Positions 1 through 8,296 of a stretch of DNA of 14,410 nucleotides are shown one piece after another; the first letter of the stretch is position 1, and the number at the start of each line of letters is the position of its first letter. The position numbers were made by a program, and so were the translations under genes. The DNA comes from JAWXCM01 sp034408745 (GTDB lineage: Bacteria > Acidobacteriota > Terriglobia > Bryobacterales > Bryobacteraceae), in contig JAWXCM010000348.1 in the NCBI GenBank assembly GCA_034408745.1, positions 1 to 14,410 on the forward strand, given 5' to 3'. Below the pieces are notes generated by a model. That model was not told the DNA's origin. It ran no database searches and saw only the letters and a list, made by a program, of their open reading frames with translations.

Positions 1-138
1 CGTGTCGCGATCGTCGCTCAGAAAGATGTGCACCGCCTCCTCCCATTGACGCAGCCCTTCCTTGCCTTCCACCATGACGGCCCACCGAAGCTGAGCTTCG
101 TACGTTGGAAGCCACCTTTGCAGGGTGACAAATCTTAG
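1..138. other. Ambiguous window-edge reading frame (partial CDS on one strand)
   Basis: Both strands read open here in the same codon register, so strand and identity are unsettled. On the plus strand a frame enters at base 1 and ends at a TAG (136-138), giving a 45-residue tail that contains VAIVAQKDVHRLLPL. On the minus strand the complementary frame is open from about 265 to the window edge. It gives a protein-like, acidic, helical stretch (LRQWEEAVHIFLSDDRDT), and the first conventional start is ATG at 75-73, with no convincing ribosome binding site. Third-position GC is similar for the two readings, about 67% and 70%. The minus reading looks slightly more protein-like, and coding-like sequence continues upstream of its only ATG, which would suggest a truncated 5' end. 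I recognise no family in either reading. A 7-bp inverted repeat (CGAAGCT G AGCTTCG, 86-100) lies inside. Confidence 0.3.
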
Positions 139-197
139 GGGAGCAGGTACCAGGAGGCTCTCCGAAACAGTAGCTACGCGAGGAGATTGAGTGTTTT

Positions 198-229
198 GGC
201 TGGAGGGTGATTGAGGCCACCCTCCAGCC
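198..229. terminator. Perfect 12-bp hairpin downstream of tRNA-Gly (candidate intrinsic or bidirectional terminator)
   Basis: The arms GGCTGGAGGGTG (198-209) and CACCCTCCAGCC (218-229) are perfectly complementary around an 8-nt loop. The hairpin lies about 70 nt past the 3' end of the minus-strand tRNA, and about 60 nt past the stop of the plus-strand reading of the edge frame. It could therefore end transcripts from either side. On the minus strand the following bases are AAAACACTC and on the plus strand GCTCCGCG, so neither side has the U-tract of a classic Rho-independent terminator. The stem is certain from the sequence. The terminator role is inferred from position and stability. The rest of 139-299 shows no gene. 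Confidence 0.5.
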
Positions 230-299
230 GCTCCGCGAGGTGACGGGAGCTTATCGCAGTAAGAACGAAAAGGTCAGAATTCCTAAGTCGTTGAAAAGA

Positions 300-374
<75 letters not shown>

Positions 375-392
375 CTGGGGCACCACTCCCTC

Positions 393-398
393 AATATA
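393..398 (-). promoter_or_regulatory. Possible -10 element of the tRNA-Gly promoter
   Basis: On the minus strand the hexamer TATATT (within GGTATATATTGAGG) lies 18 nt before the mature tRNA 5' end. That is a suitable distance for a short 5' leader removed by RNase P. It matches the TATAAT consensus at five of six bases and stands out in GC-rich surroundings. No good -35 hexamer is visible at 16-18 nt spacing, so the call rests on the -10 and its position. Confidence 0.3.
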
Positions 399-586
399 TA
401 CCACTGTAGGCTGGAATGCGAGGCCTTCGCTTCAGTGACAGAACCTTAGGGTCGCTCCGGGGGATCACCTCAGTTTTCTGGCACCCACCATTCCCGTACT
501 GTCGGGTGTTTGACTGGGAGAAGCTCAGGATTTTGCGTATAGGCTTTTCCGAGCCTTCTGGGCTAGAGTTAGGTGTATCCAGCCCC

Positions 587-826
587 ATGGTTGCCCCGAA
601 TACACACGATCAGCGCACCGAGAGGGTCATCTCTGAGCCCCTTCGATGCCCTCGCTGCCAAGGCTGCGAGATCGCGCGTTCCCGCAGACGTTGGTATGAA
701 GAGCCACTCGGCCTCGTGGGCCTGCGCCCCTTCCGCTGCCGCTCCTGCTACTGCCGCTTCATCATGTCCATCCGCCGCGAGGCGGATATCATTCACCAGA
801 CCAGAGCCACAACTACCGGCGTCTGA
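587..826 (+). CDS. Small zinc-ribbon protein of unknown function
   Basis: This encodes a 79-residue basic protein. Two CxxC pairs, Cys21/Cys24 (CPRC) and Cys51/Cys54 (CRSC), are separated by an Arg-rich segment and then LGLVGLRPFRC. This fits a zinc-ribbon fold, and short proteins with a CPxC, Arg-rich, RPYRCxxC pattern are, from memory, common in Acidobacteriota. The role is unknown; binding zinc and possibly nucleic acid or a protein partner is inference only. I chose ATG 587 because the upstream in-frame extension to 416 reads like intergenic translation and lacks the family look. A weak AGGTG lies 11 nt upstream of 587. The stop is only 7 bp from the stop of the beta-propeller gene on the other strand. 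Between the tRNA and this gene (375-586) I see no other gene, only short weak hairpins such as AGGCT/AGCCT at 541-556. A TTGACT at 510-515 and a TATAGG at 538-543 are 22 nt apart, too far for a standard promoter. Confidence 0.6.
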   Translation: MVAPNTHDQRTERVISEPLRCPRCQGCEIARSRRRWYEEPLGLVGLRPFRCRSCYCRFIMSIRREADIIHQTRATTTGV

Positions 827-833
827 ACGCCGC

Positions 834-2168
834 CTACTTACCCCCGCGAACAGCGAACAGCGAATCCTGACTCCGAAGATACATGGTGCCGGCGACGACG
901 GCCGGAGTAGCTATGAAAACCTGATCCGTCAACGTATTCGTCGCCAGAACCCGAAACTCGCCCCCGAGCGCCACAACGATGACATCGCCATTCTCTGCAC
1001 TGAGATATAGCTTGCCATTTGCGGCAACGGGCGAAGCTTTGAAATTGTACGGCTTCGGCAGACGCTGCTGCTGGTAGAACGGCTTGCCCGTCGCGGCGTC
1101 GAAACAACTGAGCATTCCGTTGTCCGTCAGAAAGTACAGCTTCCCATCGTGTAAAACCGGCGACGGCGTGTACGAGTTTCCGCGCTCGTTGGTCCAGACG
1201 ATCGCGTCCGTGCCAGTCAGATCACCGGTTCGTCCAAGCCGGATCGCCAGTAGTTTGGGATCCCGAAACCCGCTCATCACGAAGACCATGCCGTTGGCAG
1301 CAACAGGCGCCGGGATCACATTTGCGCCTAGCCCAACAGCCTCCCAGATCACTGCTCCGGTTTCCGGGTTATACGCCCGCGTCTTTGGCGTTCCACTCAC
1401 CACAAGCTGTTTAACGCCCTCATGCGTCACCACCAGCGGCTGCGACCACGAATCGCTCACATCGCCGCGGTCGGCGCGCCACAGTTCCTTGCCAGTCTTC
1501 TTGTCGACCGCCAGCAGATACGATCCCTGTGTCTGATCGTACTTCAGATACAGCGTATTGCCGTCGAGCACCGGCGCCGCGCCCTCACCGAACTGCATCC
1601 GCATGCGCATCGGCGGAACGTCCTTCTTCCAGACCAGTCTGCCTTCAAAGTCGTAGGCGTACAATCCTCTGGAACCGAACGAAGCCCACACCATCTTCCC
1701 GTCGGTCACCACTGTGTGAGAGGCGAAACTGCCATAGGTCGGGTGGTAGCTCTCATGCGGAGTGGCCATCAGCGCCACCTTTTCCCAGATGGTCTTGCCT
1801 GACGTGCGATCGATGCACAGCACGACGAACTTGTGTTCGCGCGGGGTCGGCCCACCACGAGGTCCCCCGCGACGGCCGCCCGGCCCCTCTGCCGGAGCAG
1901 CTTCCGCCCTCGCAGCAGGAGGAGCGTCGTTCTGCACTGCCGCCGTAAGAAATATGCGATTGCCCCAGATCACGGGAGACGAGTGCCCCTTTCCGGCAAC
2001 CGGCACCTTCCAGGCAATGTTTTCCTTATCCGACCACGTCAGCGGCGCATCGCCTCTCGCGACCCCGTTGTTGTCCGGACCACGCCACTTTAACCAGTCA
2101 TCGTCGCCAGCGGGCATCACAAACGGCAGAAAGGCGAGTAAGCAGAGGCAGCGAGCCGAGAATCTCAT
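834..2168 (-). CDS. Secreted PQQ-like (BamB-like) beta-propeller repeat protein
   Basis: This encodes a 444-residue exported protein. It has a signal peptide at about residues 1-20 (MRFSARCLCLLAFLPFVMPA), then the WLKWRGPDNNGVARG opening and G-x-HSSPV motif typical of PQQ-binding-like or outer-membrane-assembly-like WD/PQQ propellers. Repeated blade motifs follow, such as IDRTSGKTIWEK, VDKKTGKELW, YNPETGAVIWEA and FDAATGKPFYQQ, each of the A-x-D-x-x-T-G-K-x-x-W kind. Such proteins are numerous in Acidobacteriota and Planctomycetota. Most lack a demonstrated enzymatic activity, so I would not call this a quinoprotein dehydrogenase. Residues 81-110 form a Pro/Ala- then Gly/Arg-rich low-complexity insert between blades. 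The start at 2168 puts the signal peptide at the N-terminus. A start 12 bases upstream (2180) is nearly as good, and neither has a clear Shine-Dalgarno. The gene is divergent from the TonB-dependent receptor (79 bp between starts) and convergent with the zinc-ribbon gene. Confidence 0.85.
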   Translation of the reverse strand: MRFSARCLCLLAFLPFVMPAGDDDWLKWRGPDNNGVARGDAPLTWSDKENIAWKVPVAGKGHSSPVIWGNRIFLTAAVQNDAPPAARAEAAPAEGPGGRRGGPRGGPTPREHKFVVLCIDRTSGKTIWEKVALMATPHESYHPTYGSFASHTVVTDGKMVWASFGSRGLYAYDFEGRLVWKKDVPPMRMRMQFGEGAAPVLDGNTLYLKYDQTQGSYLLAVDKKTGKELWRADRGDVSDSWSQPLVVTHEGVKQLVVSGTPKTRAYNPETGAVIWEAVGLGANVIPAPVAANGMVFVMSGFRDPKLLAIRLGRTGDLTGTDAIVWTNERGNSYTPSPVLHDGKLYFLTDNGMLSCFDAATGKPFYQQQRLPKPYNFKASPVAANGKLYLSAENGDVIVVALGGEFRVLATNTLTDQVFIATPAVVAGTMYLRSQDSLFAVRGGK

Positions 2169-2234
2169 GTAAGAGGACATGGCGATACCGAGCCATCCGA
2201 GGTTTCCCAGCGGACGAAACCAATTCGAATGGTA

Positions 2235-2240
2235 TATAGT
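2235..2240 (+). promoter_or_regulatory. Possible -10 element giving a leaderless receptor mRNA
   Basis: TATAGT sits within TATATAGT, seven bases before the ATG at 2248. A transcript starting about 7 nt downstream of this hexamer would begin at or next to the start codon. No Shine-Dalgarno lies upstream of that ATG (TTCCACGC precedes it), which fits leaderless translation. No convincing -35 is present at the usual spacing. This is inferred from spacing only. The element lies in the 79-bp divergent region shared with the beta-propeller gene. Confidence 0.3.
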
Positions 2241-2247
2241 TCCACGC

Positions 2248-5200
2248 ATGAGGCTTGCTCTGCTGGCTCGCGCCACGGCTGTCGCGATGCTCTACTGCTC
2301 CTTGTCTCTGGCTCAGGTTGCAACTCTTACGGGACGTATCAGCGATCCAAGCGGCGCCGTTGTGCCGCAGTCCGCCGTCACCGCCAAAGCCACGGAGACC
2401 GGCGTTACTATTTCAACCGAAACCAACAACGATGGCTACTACACACTCCCTTCGCTGCCTCCTGGCAAATATGAATTGACCATTAACAAGTCCGGGTTTC
2501 AGCCGCTAAAACAGAGCGGACTGGAACTCTCCGTGCAACAGGTGGTGCGTCTCGATCTCACGTTACGGATCGGGCAGACTGGCGAGGTCATCGAAGTGAG
2601 GGCCGTCGCCACCGTGCTGGAGTCTGAGAGCACGACGGTCGGCCAGGTCATCGGCAACCGCCAGGTGACGGAGTTACCTCTGCTGGGCCGCAACACCTAC
2701 GCGCTGGCGACCCTCACCCCGGGAGTTCGAGGCGCCATCGGCGTCAATAATCTGGTGGTCGACCAGATCAGCACGGTCGCCTACTCCATCAATGGCCAGC
2801 GCGGCAACGCCAACGAATTCCTGCTCGACGGGTCACCCAATTCCGCACCGGCGCAGAATCAGCCCGTGATCAACGCGAACCCCGACATGGTGCAGGAGTT
2901 CAAGGTGGAGACGAACAACTTCAGCGCCGAGTACGGACGGGCGGCAGGCGGCGTATTCAACGTAGTCACAAAAGGGGGCACCAACGACGCTCACTTCTCC
3001 CTGTATGAGTTCCTCCGCAACGACAAGCTCAACTCTAACGACTTCTTCGCCAATCGAAGCGGCCTGAAGAAAGCTCCGTTCCGCTTCAATCAGTTTGGTG
3101 GCACGTTCGGCGGCCCGGTGATCATTCCGAAGCTCTACAACGGCAAGAACAAGACATTCTTCTTCAGCAACGTCGAACTGGTGCGTTTCATTCAGGGCGT
3201 CACATTCACTGCGACCCTTCCCGACCCGCGTATGCTGACAGGCGACTTCAGCAACGCGAGGCTTGCAGACGGCCGACTGGTGACCATCTACGACCCGGCA
3301 ACCACGACGGCGGCGTTCACTCGCACCGCGTTCCCGGGCAACATCATTCCCGCGAATCGCATCAGCCCGGTAGCACGGAACATCGCGAAACTGTTCCCTG
3401 CCCCCTCCATTCCCAACGCTCCGCTCGGGGCGAACAATTACACGCGGACCGACGGAAATCGCGTGGACAAGAACTCATACAGCATTCGCTTTGACCACCA
3501 CTTCACCGAACGCAACCGCATGTTTGTGCGCTACTCCTACGACGACACGCCATTCATGCGCGCGCCGGTTTATGGACAGGACTTCGCGAGCATTGCGCCG
3601 ACCGCCGGTCCTCAGTCCTTCACGCGCTTCAACAGCGTGATCGAGGACACCCACACCTTTACGCCGACCCTGCTTGGCACGTTCCGCTACTCCATCACGC
3701 GGCTGACCAACTTCCGGAGGCCGTACTCGGACGACTTCCCGCTCGAGTCGCTGGGCCTGCCGTCCTACATGCGCCAGGGTATGGTGGATCCGTTGTCGTT
3801 GCCCGCGATTACGATCAACGGATACAGCGTCAGCAGTTCTATCCCGAACATCGTGGTCGGCGGTGTGATTGGCGCCACGGACCTGATCCGCTTCGGCGGC
3901 GCCACGCATTCCTTCATGGGCAACGTGACCAAGGTTCTGTCCTCCCACACGCTGAAGATTGGCGGTGAGTACCGCGTGGTTCAGTTCAACAATCAGCAGA
4001 CTGGCGACTCCGCCACAAACTTCGCCTTCGCCCCGACGTGGACCCAGGGCCCGAATGCCAATCAGTCGAGCGCCACGGCCGGACTCGGTCTTGCCACGTT
4101 CCTGCTCGGCATCCCTACGGGTGGTGTGGCGCCGGCTCCGGCGCTCGCGCTGACGAACAAGTACTACGCGATGTTCGTGCAGGACTCGTGGAAAGTCGGC
4201 CAGAAACTGACGGTCAACTGGGGCATTCGGTACGACTACGAGACCCCGCGCACCGACCGTTTCAATCAGTTGACCAACTTCGACTACAGCGCTGCCTCAC
4301 CGCTGAAAGCAGTGGGCTTTGATCCTAAGGGCGGACTCACCTACGTCGCCGTGAACGGGCAGAGCCGCTACCAGTGGCAGCCTGACCGCAACAACATTGC
4401 GCCCCGAGTCGGCATCGCGTACCGGCTTACTCCGAAGACCATCATCCGCACGGCAGCCGGGTTATTCTACACGGGCGTGACCGGCATCGGCGGTGGCACC
4501 GGACCGTTTGGCGTCAGTGGATTCGCCGCACCCACCAGCATTCTCACCAGCCAGGACGGCGTGACTCCGATTGTGGACTTTGCCAATCCGTATCCGAACG
4601 GCTTCAACAAGCCGACCGGCTCAACGCTGGGTCTGGCAACCCTGCTGGGTCAGAGCATCCAGTTCGTCGACCGGGGGAACGTGACTCCGTACAGCGCGCA
4701 GTGGAACTTCAACATCCAGCGCGAACTACCCGGCGCCGTCGTTTTTGAAGTCGGGTACGTCGGCACCCGAGGGCTGCATCTGCTGGAGAATCTCGGCGGA
4801 CTCAACCAGCTGCCCGATTCGGCACTGGCACTCGGAGACCAGTTGCGGACGCAGGTTCCCAATCCGTTCTTCGGTCAGGTGGCCGTTGGGACGCTCGCTG
4901 GCCGCAACGTACCCCGGGCTCAGTTGCTCCGTCCGTATCCGCAGTTTGAAGGCGTTGCCTCGCAGGCAGCCGCATGGGCGAGTTCCACGTATCACTCGCT
5001 GCAGGCGCGAGCCGAGAAGCGCTACGCGAGCGGACTCACGGTGCTGGGCAGTTACACGTGGTCCAAATTCATGGACTACGGCACAGGCCCGTTTGGAGGT
5101 GAGACACTGGGCGGCGGCAACCTCCAGAACAACAATAACCGCAGGGCCGAATGGGCCTCCTCGACGCTGGATCAGACGCATCGCATTACCGTCAATGCGG

Positions 5201-5700
5201 TTTACGAACTGCCGTTTTTCCGCAAGTCTCATGGCATCGCCCGCACCGCGCTCGGCGGCTGGCAGATGGGAATTATCTGGAGCGCCTACACCGGCGGACC
5301 GCTGGGGATCACATCGAACGTCAACAACACGTTCTCCCAGGGCGGCGGGCAGCGGCCCAACTGGAACGGCCAGAACGCCTGTGTCGCCGAACCGACGCCA
5401 CAGCGCTGGCTGGACGCGAGCGTGTTCTCCAACCCCGCTCCTTACGCGTTCGGCAATGCGCCGCGCACGTTTAACGGCTGCCGCAGCGACGGCATCAGCA
5501 ACCTGGACGCGACGGTCAGCAAGAACACCCGCTTCGGCGAACGCTGGAATGTACAGTTCCGCGCTGAAGCATTCAACGTGTCCAACTCCGTTCGGTTCAA
5601 TCCGCCGAACGTGTCATTCGGCAACCCGCAGTTCGGGATTGTGAATGCCCAGCAAAATCAGCCGCGAATTATTCAGTTTGGCCTGAAGCTGATTTTTTGA
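2248..5700 (+). CDS. Oar-like TonB-dependent receptor with N-terminal carboxypeptidase-regulatory-like domain
   Basis: This encodes a 1,150-residue outer-membrane protein. A signal peptide ends at about LSLAQ (residues 19-23). Residues 24-110 form a carboxypeptidase-regulatory-like beta-sandwich (TLTGRISDPSGAVVPQ, then DGYYTLPSLPPGKYELTI). The plug domain spans roughly 125-245, with LLGRNTYALATLTPGV, the NEFLLDGSPNS segment and ETNNFSAEYGRAAGGVFNVV. The remainder is a long beta-barrel ending in a C-terminal phenylalanine (FGLKLIF), as expected for BAM-assembled porins. The length and architecture match the Oar-like receptors expanded in Acidobacteriota, which are thought to import carbohydrates or other large substrates with TonB-ExbBD energy; the substrate cannot be predicted. 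I chose ATG 2248 because it starts the signal peptide (MRLALLARATAVAML). The upstream extension to 2179 is hydrophilic and overlaps the divergent gene. It has no SusD-like partner, and its nearest downstream gene is beyond a hairpin. Confidence 0.93.
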   Translation: MRLALLARATAVAMLYCSLSLAQVATLTGRISDPSGAVVPQSAVTAKATETGVTISTETNNDGYYTLPSLPPGKYELTINKSGFQPLKQSGLELSVQQVVRLDLTLRIGQTGEVIEVRAVATVLESESTTVGQVIGNRQVTELPLLGRNTYALATLTPGVRGAIGVNNLVVDQISTVAYSINGQRGNANEFLLDGSPNSAPAQNQPVINANPDMVQEFKVETNNFSAEYGRAAGGVFNVVTKGGTNDAHFSLYEFLRNDKLNSNDFFANRSGLKKAPFRFNQFGGTFGGPVIIPKLYNGKNKTFFFSNVELVRFIQGVTFTATLPDPRMLTGDFSNARLADGRLVTIYDPATTTAAFTRTAFPGNIIPANRISPVARNIAKLFPAPSIPNAPLGANNYTRTDGNRVDKNSYSIRFDHHFTERNRMFVRYSYDDTPFMRAPVYGQDFASIAPTAGPQSFTRFNSVIEDTHTFTPTLLGTFRYSITRLTNFRRPYSDDFPLESLGLPSYMRQGMVDPLSLPAITINGYSVSSSIPNIVVGGVIGATDLIRFGGATHSFMGNVTKVLSSHTLKIGGEYRVVQFNNQQTGDSATNFAFAPTWTQGPNANQSSATAGLGLATFLLGIPTGGVAPAPALALTNKYYAMFVQDSWKVGQKLTVNWGIRYDYETPRTDRFNQLTNFDYSAASPLKAVGFDPKGGLTYVAVNGQSRYQWQPDRNNIAPRVGIAYRLTPKTIIRTAAGLFYTGVTGIGGGTGPFGVSGFAAPTSILTSQDGVTPIVDFANPYPNGFNKPTGSTLGLATLLGQSIQFVDRGNVTPYSAQWNFNIQRELPGAVVFEVGYVGTRGLHLLENLGGLNQLPDSALALGDQLRTQVPNPFFGQVAVGTLAGRNVPRAQLLRPYPQFEGVASQAAAWASSTYHSLQARAEKRYASGLTVLGSYTWSKFMDYGTGPFGGETLGGGNLQNNNNRRAEWASSTLDQTHRITVNAVYELPFFRKSHGIARTALGGWQMGIIWSAYTGGPLGITSNVNNTFSQGGGQRPNWNGQNACVAEPTPQRWLDASVFSNPAPYAFGNAPRTFNGCRSDGISNLDATVSKNTRFGERWNVQFRAEAFNVSNSVRFNPPNVSFGNPQFGIVNAQQNQPRIIQFGLKLIF

Positions 5701-5735
5701 GCGCGCCGTAAGTCTCCCGGACCTTCGCCGACAGT

Positions 5736-5769
5736 CGCGTGAAGCAGGCCGCAACTGCTTCACGCGTTT
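5736..5769 (+). terminator. Probable Rho-independent terminator of the TonB-dependent receptor gene
   Basis: An 11-bp perfect inverted repeat, CGCGTGAAGCA (5736-5746) and TGCTTCACGCG (5756-5766), flanks a 9-nt loop 35 bp after the receptor stop codon. Only a short TTT run follows (5767-5769), so the U-tract is weak. Placed between the receptor and the efflux operon, it probably separates two transcription units. The opposite strand has no gene here that would need it. Confidence 0.6.
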
Positions 5770-5820
5770 CCACGCCATGATTCTCTGTCACCTCCGCAAA
5801 GTTGCTGCATCGTCCCAAGC

Positions 5821-7152
5821 GTGAGGCCATTTACTCTGCTCGTGTTCGCCGCAGCCGCGCTGACGGCCGAACCGCTGACGCTGCGGCAGGCACTCCGCAC
5901 CGCGCTCGAAAAGCATCCTGGACTGGCTGCGGCCAATGCGGACGTAGACGCGGCAGGATCCCGTGTCGCGCAAGCCAGATCTGCCCTGCTGCCCCGCGCT
6001 TCCTACACCGAAAGCGTGCAACGGAGCAACAACCCGGTCTTCGCATTCAGTTCCCTGCTCTCTCAGCGCCGGTTTACGGCGGCGAACTTCGCCATCGACC
6101 GCCTGAACAACCCGGACTTCGTGAACAACTTCCAGTCTCGCGTCGGCGTGGAGCAGACGGTCTGGGACGCGGGGCGCACCCGCAATGCCACCGAACTCGC
6201 GCGGCTCGGCGTAGACGCGGCAAAGCATCAACGCGACGGGGAGAGGCTGCAGATCGCTGGCAAAGCCGCCCAGGCCTGGCTGGGGGTGCAACTCGCCACG
6301 GAGGCAGCGGCCGCGGCTGACGCCGCAGTGGCTTCCGCCGAGGCCGACCTGGTGCTGGCCCGAAACAAACGCGACGCCGGGTTGAGCACGGACGTCGATG
6401 TGCTTGCCATCGAGGTCCACCTGGCGGAGGCTCGGGCGGCTCAGGTGCGGTGGCGGGAGCAGAGCAAACTGGCGGCGTTTTTACTAAACGAAGCCATTGG
6501 GGTGCCGCTGGATACGCCCGTGGAAGTACCTTTCCCGGGTTCATCCCCGGGTTCGTTTGCAGTTTCGCCCCTCTCTTCGCAAGTTGCTGATTTCGCGGCA
6601 CGTCCCGAGATTTCACAGGCGAAAACAAGTCTACTTACAGCCGAGGCTCGGGTTCGTTCGCGCACTTTTGCTTTTTGGCCCCAGCTGATTGCGCTGGGTT
6701 CGTTCGAAGCCAATCGAGGCCGCCCGTTTTCGCAGGGCGCAGGCATGTGGTTTGCCGGTGCGACTCTCCGCTGGGACTTCTTCAACGGGTTTCGGGACCA
6801 GCACGCCCTGGCGGAGGAGAAACTGAACCGGCTGGCGAGTGCCTCGCGACTGGAAGCTACGACCAGAGCGGTGGCACTAGACGCTACACGCTCCCACATT
6901 GAGTATACCTCCGCGGCCGGGAGGCTTCAAGCGGTCGGCGGCGCGGTTGCGATGGCCGAGGAAGTGGTACGGATCGCGCGCAACCGATTCAGCGCCGGAC
7001 TTGCCACGGCAGCCGACCTTCTACGGCATGAAACCGCGCTGACGAACGCGAAGCTGGCGCAACACCAGGCAGTCCACGACGTTCGTCTGGCCGCCATCGC
7101 GATGGAACTGGCCTCCGGCCGCCTGAACCCCGACTCCGAGGTGTATCAATGA
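5821..7152 (+). CDS. TolC-family outer membrane efflux protein
   Basis: This encodes a 443-residue exported protein that should trimerise into the outer-membrane channel of the RND pump encoded downstream. A signal peptide occupies about residues 1-16 (PFTLLVFAAAALTA). Two outer-membrane-efflux repeats follow. The first holds LRQALRTALEKHPGL, the LLPRASY motif and a long helix around 135-225. The second runs from about 255, with RPEISQAK, LRWDFFNGFRDQHAL (317-331) and the helical EVVRIARNRFSAGLATAADLL (381-401). Each repeat has the usual RxxAGLxTxxDxL signature (RDAGLSTDVDVL in the first). The length fits the family. The start is GTG 5821, the only start that gives an intact signal peptide, but it lacks a Shine-Dalgarno. 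The stop overlaps the adaptor start as ATGA, so the two genes are translationally coupled. The exported substrate is unknown. Confidence 0.92.
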   Translation: MRPFTLLVFAAAALTAEPLTLRQALRTALEKHPGLAAANADVDAAGSRVAQARSALLPRASYTESVQRSNNPVFAFSSLLSQRRFTAANFAIDRLNNPDFVNNFQSRVGVEQTVWDAGRTRNATELARLGVDAAKHQRDGERLQIAGKAAQAWLGVQLATEAAAAADAAVASAEADLVLARNKRDAGLSTDVDVLAIEVHLAEARAAQVRWREQSKLAAFLLNEAIGVPLDTPVEVPFPGSSPGSFAVSPLSSQVADFAARPEISQAKTSLLTAEARVRSRTFAFWPQLIALGSFEANRGRPFSQGAGMWFAGATLRWDFFNGFRDQHALAEEKLNRLASASRLEATTRAVALDATRSHIEYTSAAGRLQAVGGAVAMAEEVVRIARNRFSAGLATAADLLRHETALTNAKLAQHQAVHDVRLAAIAMELASGRLNPDSEVYQ

Positions 7153-8296
7153 ACCGCAGTATCTTTTTTGGGTTGATTCCTGTTCTCTGGCTGGCCGGGT
7201 GCTCCGGTTCCCACAAAGAAAAGGCGGAAGCGGCGGCTCCTCCGACGGTAAAGGCGACGCTGGCGAAAGCCACGCAGGAGGACTGGCCCGAGACCATCGA
7301 GTTGACCGGAACAGTCCGGGCTCGCGTGGAATCTCAGTTGTCGAGCCGCGCACCGGCGTGGATTCGCGAGGTTCGGGTCCGTCAGGGCGACACGGTCGCA
7401 TCCGGGCAGGTGCTGGCCGTGCTGGACGCGCAGGAAGTGGAGAGCGGAATACGGTCGGCTCAGGCGGCGGTGGCCGAGGCCGAAAGCGCGATCCCGGAAG
7501 CGGATCAGGGTCTGGCCGGCGCACAGGCGCAACTGGACCTTGCAAACTCCACCCTGAAGCGGATGGAGGACCTGTTCAGCAAGCGCAGCATCTCCCAGCA
7601 GGAGTTGGACGAGGTGCGGGCGAAGCATCGAGGGGCAGACGCGAACGTGAAGATGGCCGAGGCTCGAAGACGTCAACTGGACAGCCGTATTCGCCGGGCT
7701 CGCGAGGGCGTGGAGTCGGCGAAGGTGTCGCTGGCATGGGCGACTCTGAAAGCTCCTTTCGCGGGCGTGATCACGGAGCGCCGCGCCGAACCAGGAGTGC
7801 TTGCCGCTCCCGGCATGCTGCTGTTCCGAATCGAGCAGAGCAGCGCGGGATATGAGGTGATTGCTCCGCTGGACGAAACGCGGCTGAGAGACGTGTCGCG
7901 GGGAACGAGCGCGCGAATCCAGTTCGATACGGGCGCCGATCCGGTAGAGGCGAAGGTGAGCGAACTGGTTCCGGCGGCCGATCCGCAGTCGCGCACTGTA
8001 GATATCAAGATCCCGGTTCCGGCTCGGGCGGGCATACGGTCCGGGCAGTTTGCGCGGGTCAGCATCGCGGGTAAATCGAGGCCAGTGGTGGCGGTGCCGA
8101 AGGCCGCGGTTCGAGAGCGCGGTCAGTTGCAGATGGTGTTTGTCCATGATTCCGGGTCGGCACGCAGCCGGCTGATCACTGCCGGGGCGCGCGCGGGTGA
8201 CCGGATGGAGGTTCTGAGCGGTCTGAAAGCAGGCGAGAGCGTTGTGTCACCGGTGTCGGACGACCTGGTGGACGGCGCCCGCATTGAGGTCCGCCC

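Noticed and set aside
510..543. TTGACT (510-515) with TATAGG (538-543) as a sigma-70 promoter
   Set aside because: The spacer is 22 nt, well outside 16-18, and no alternative -10 fits.
416..586. Longer zinc-ribbon protein starting at ATG 416
   Set aside because: The extension has no recognisable pattern and reads like translated intergenic DNA.
834..2168. PQQ-dependent alcohol dehydrogenase
   Set aside because: Only the propeller repeats are seen; there are no vicinal Cys pair, catalytic Asp context or cytochrome domain, and the length is too short.
2179..2247. N-terminal extension of the TonB-dependent receptor from ATG 2179
   Set aside because: The added 23 residues are hydrophilic and would bury the signal peptide; the region overlaps the start of the divergent gene.
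2169..2276. 36-residue upstream extension of the beta-propeller protein to 2276
   Set aside because: It would place the signal sequence internally and run into the receptor coding region. A start at 2180, only four residues longer, remains possible.
4745..5644. Long 299-residue plus-strand frame inside the receptor gene
   Set aside because: Its Arg/Ser/Pro/Thr-rich composition is typical of an off-frame shadow in GC-rich coding sequence; the receptor frame is continuous and has clear domains.
7146..8147. Long minus-strand frames opposite the adaptor and permease genes (also 8792-10165)
   Set aside because: They are rich in His, Arg and Gln with no motifs, and lie fully opposite well-recognised genes.
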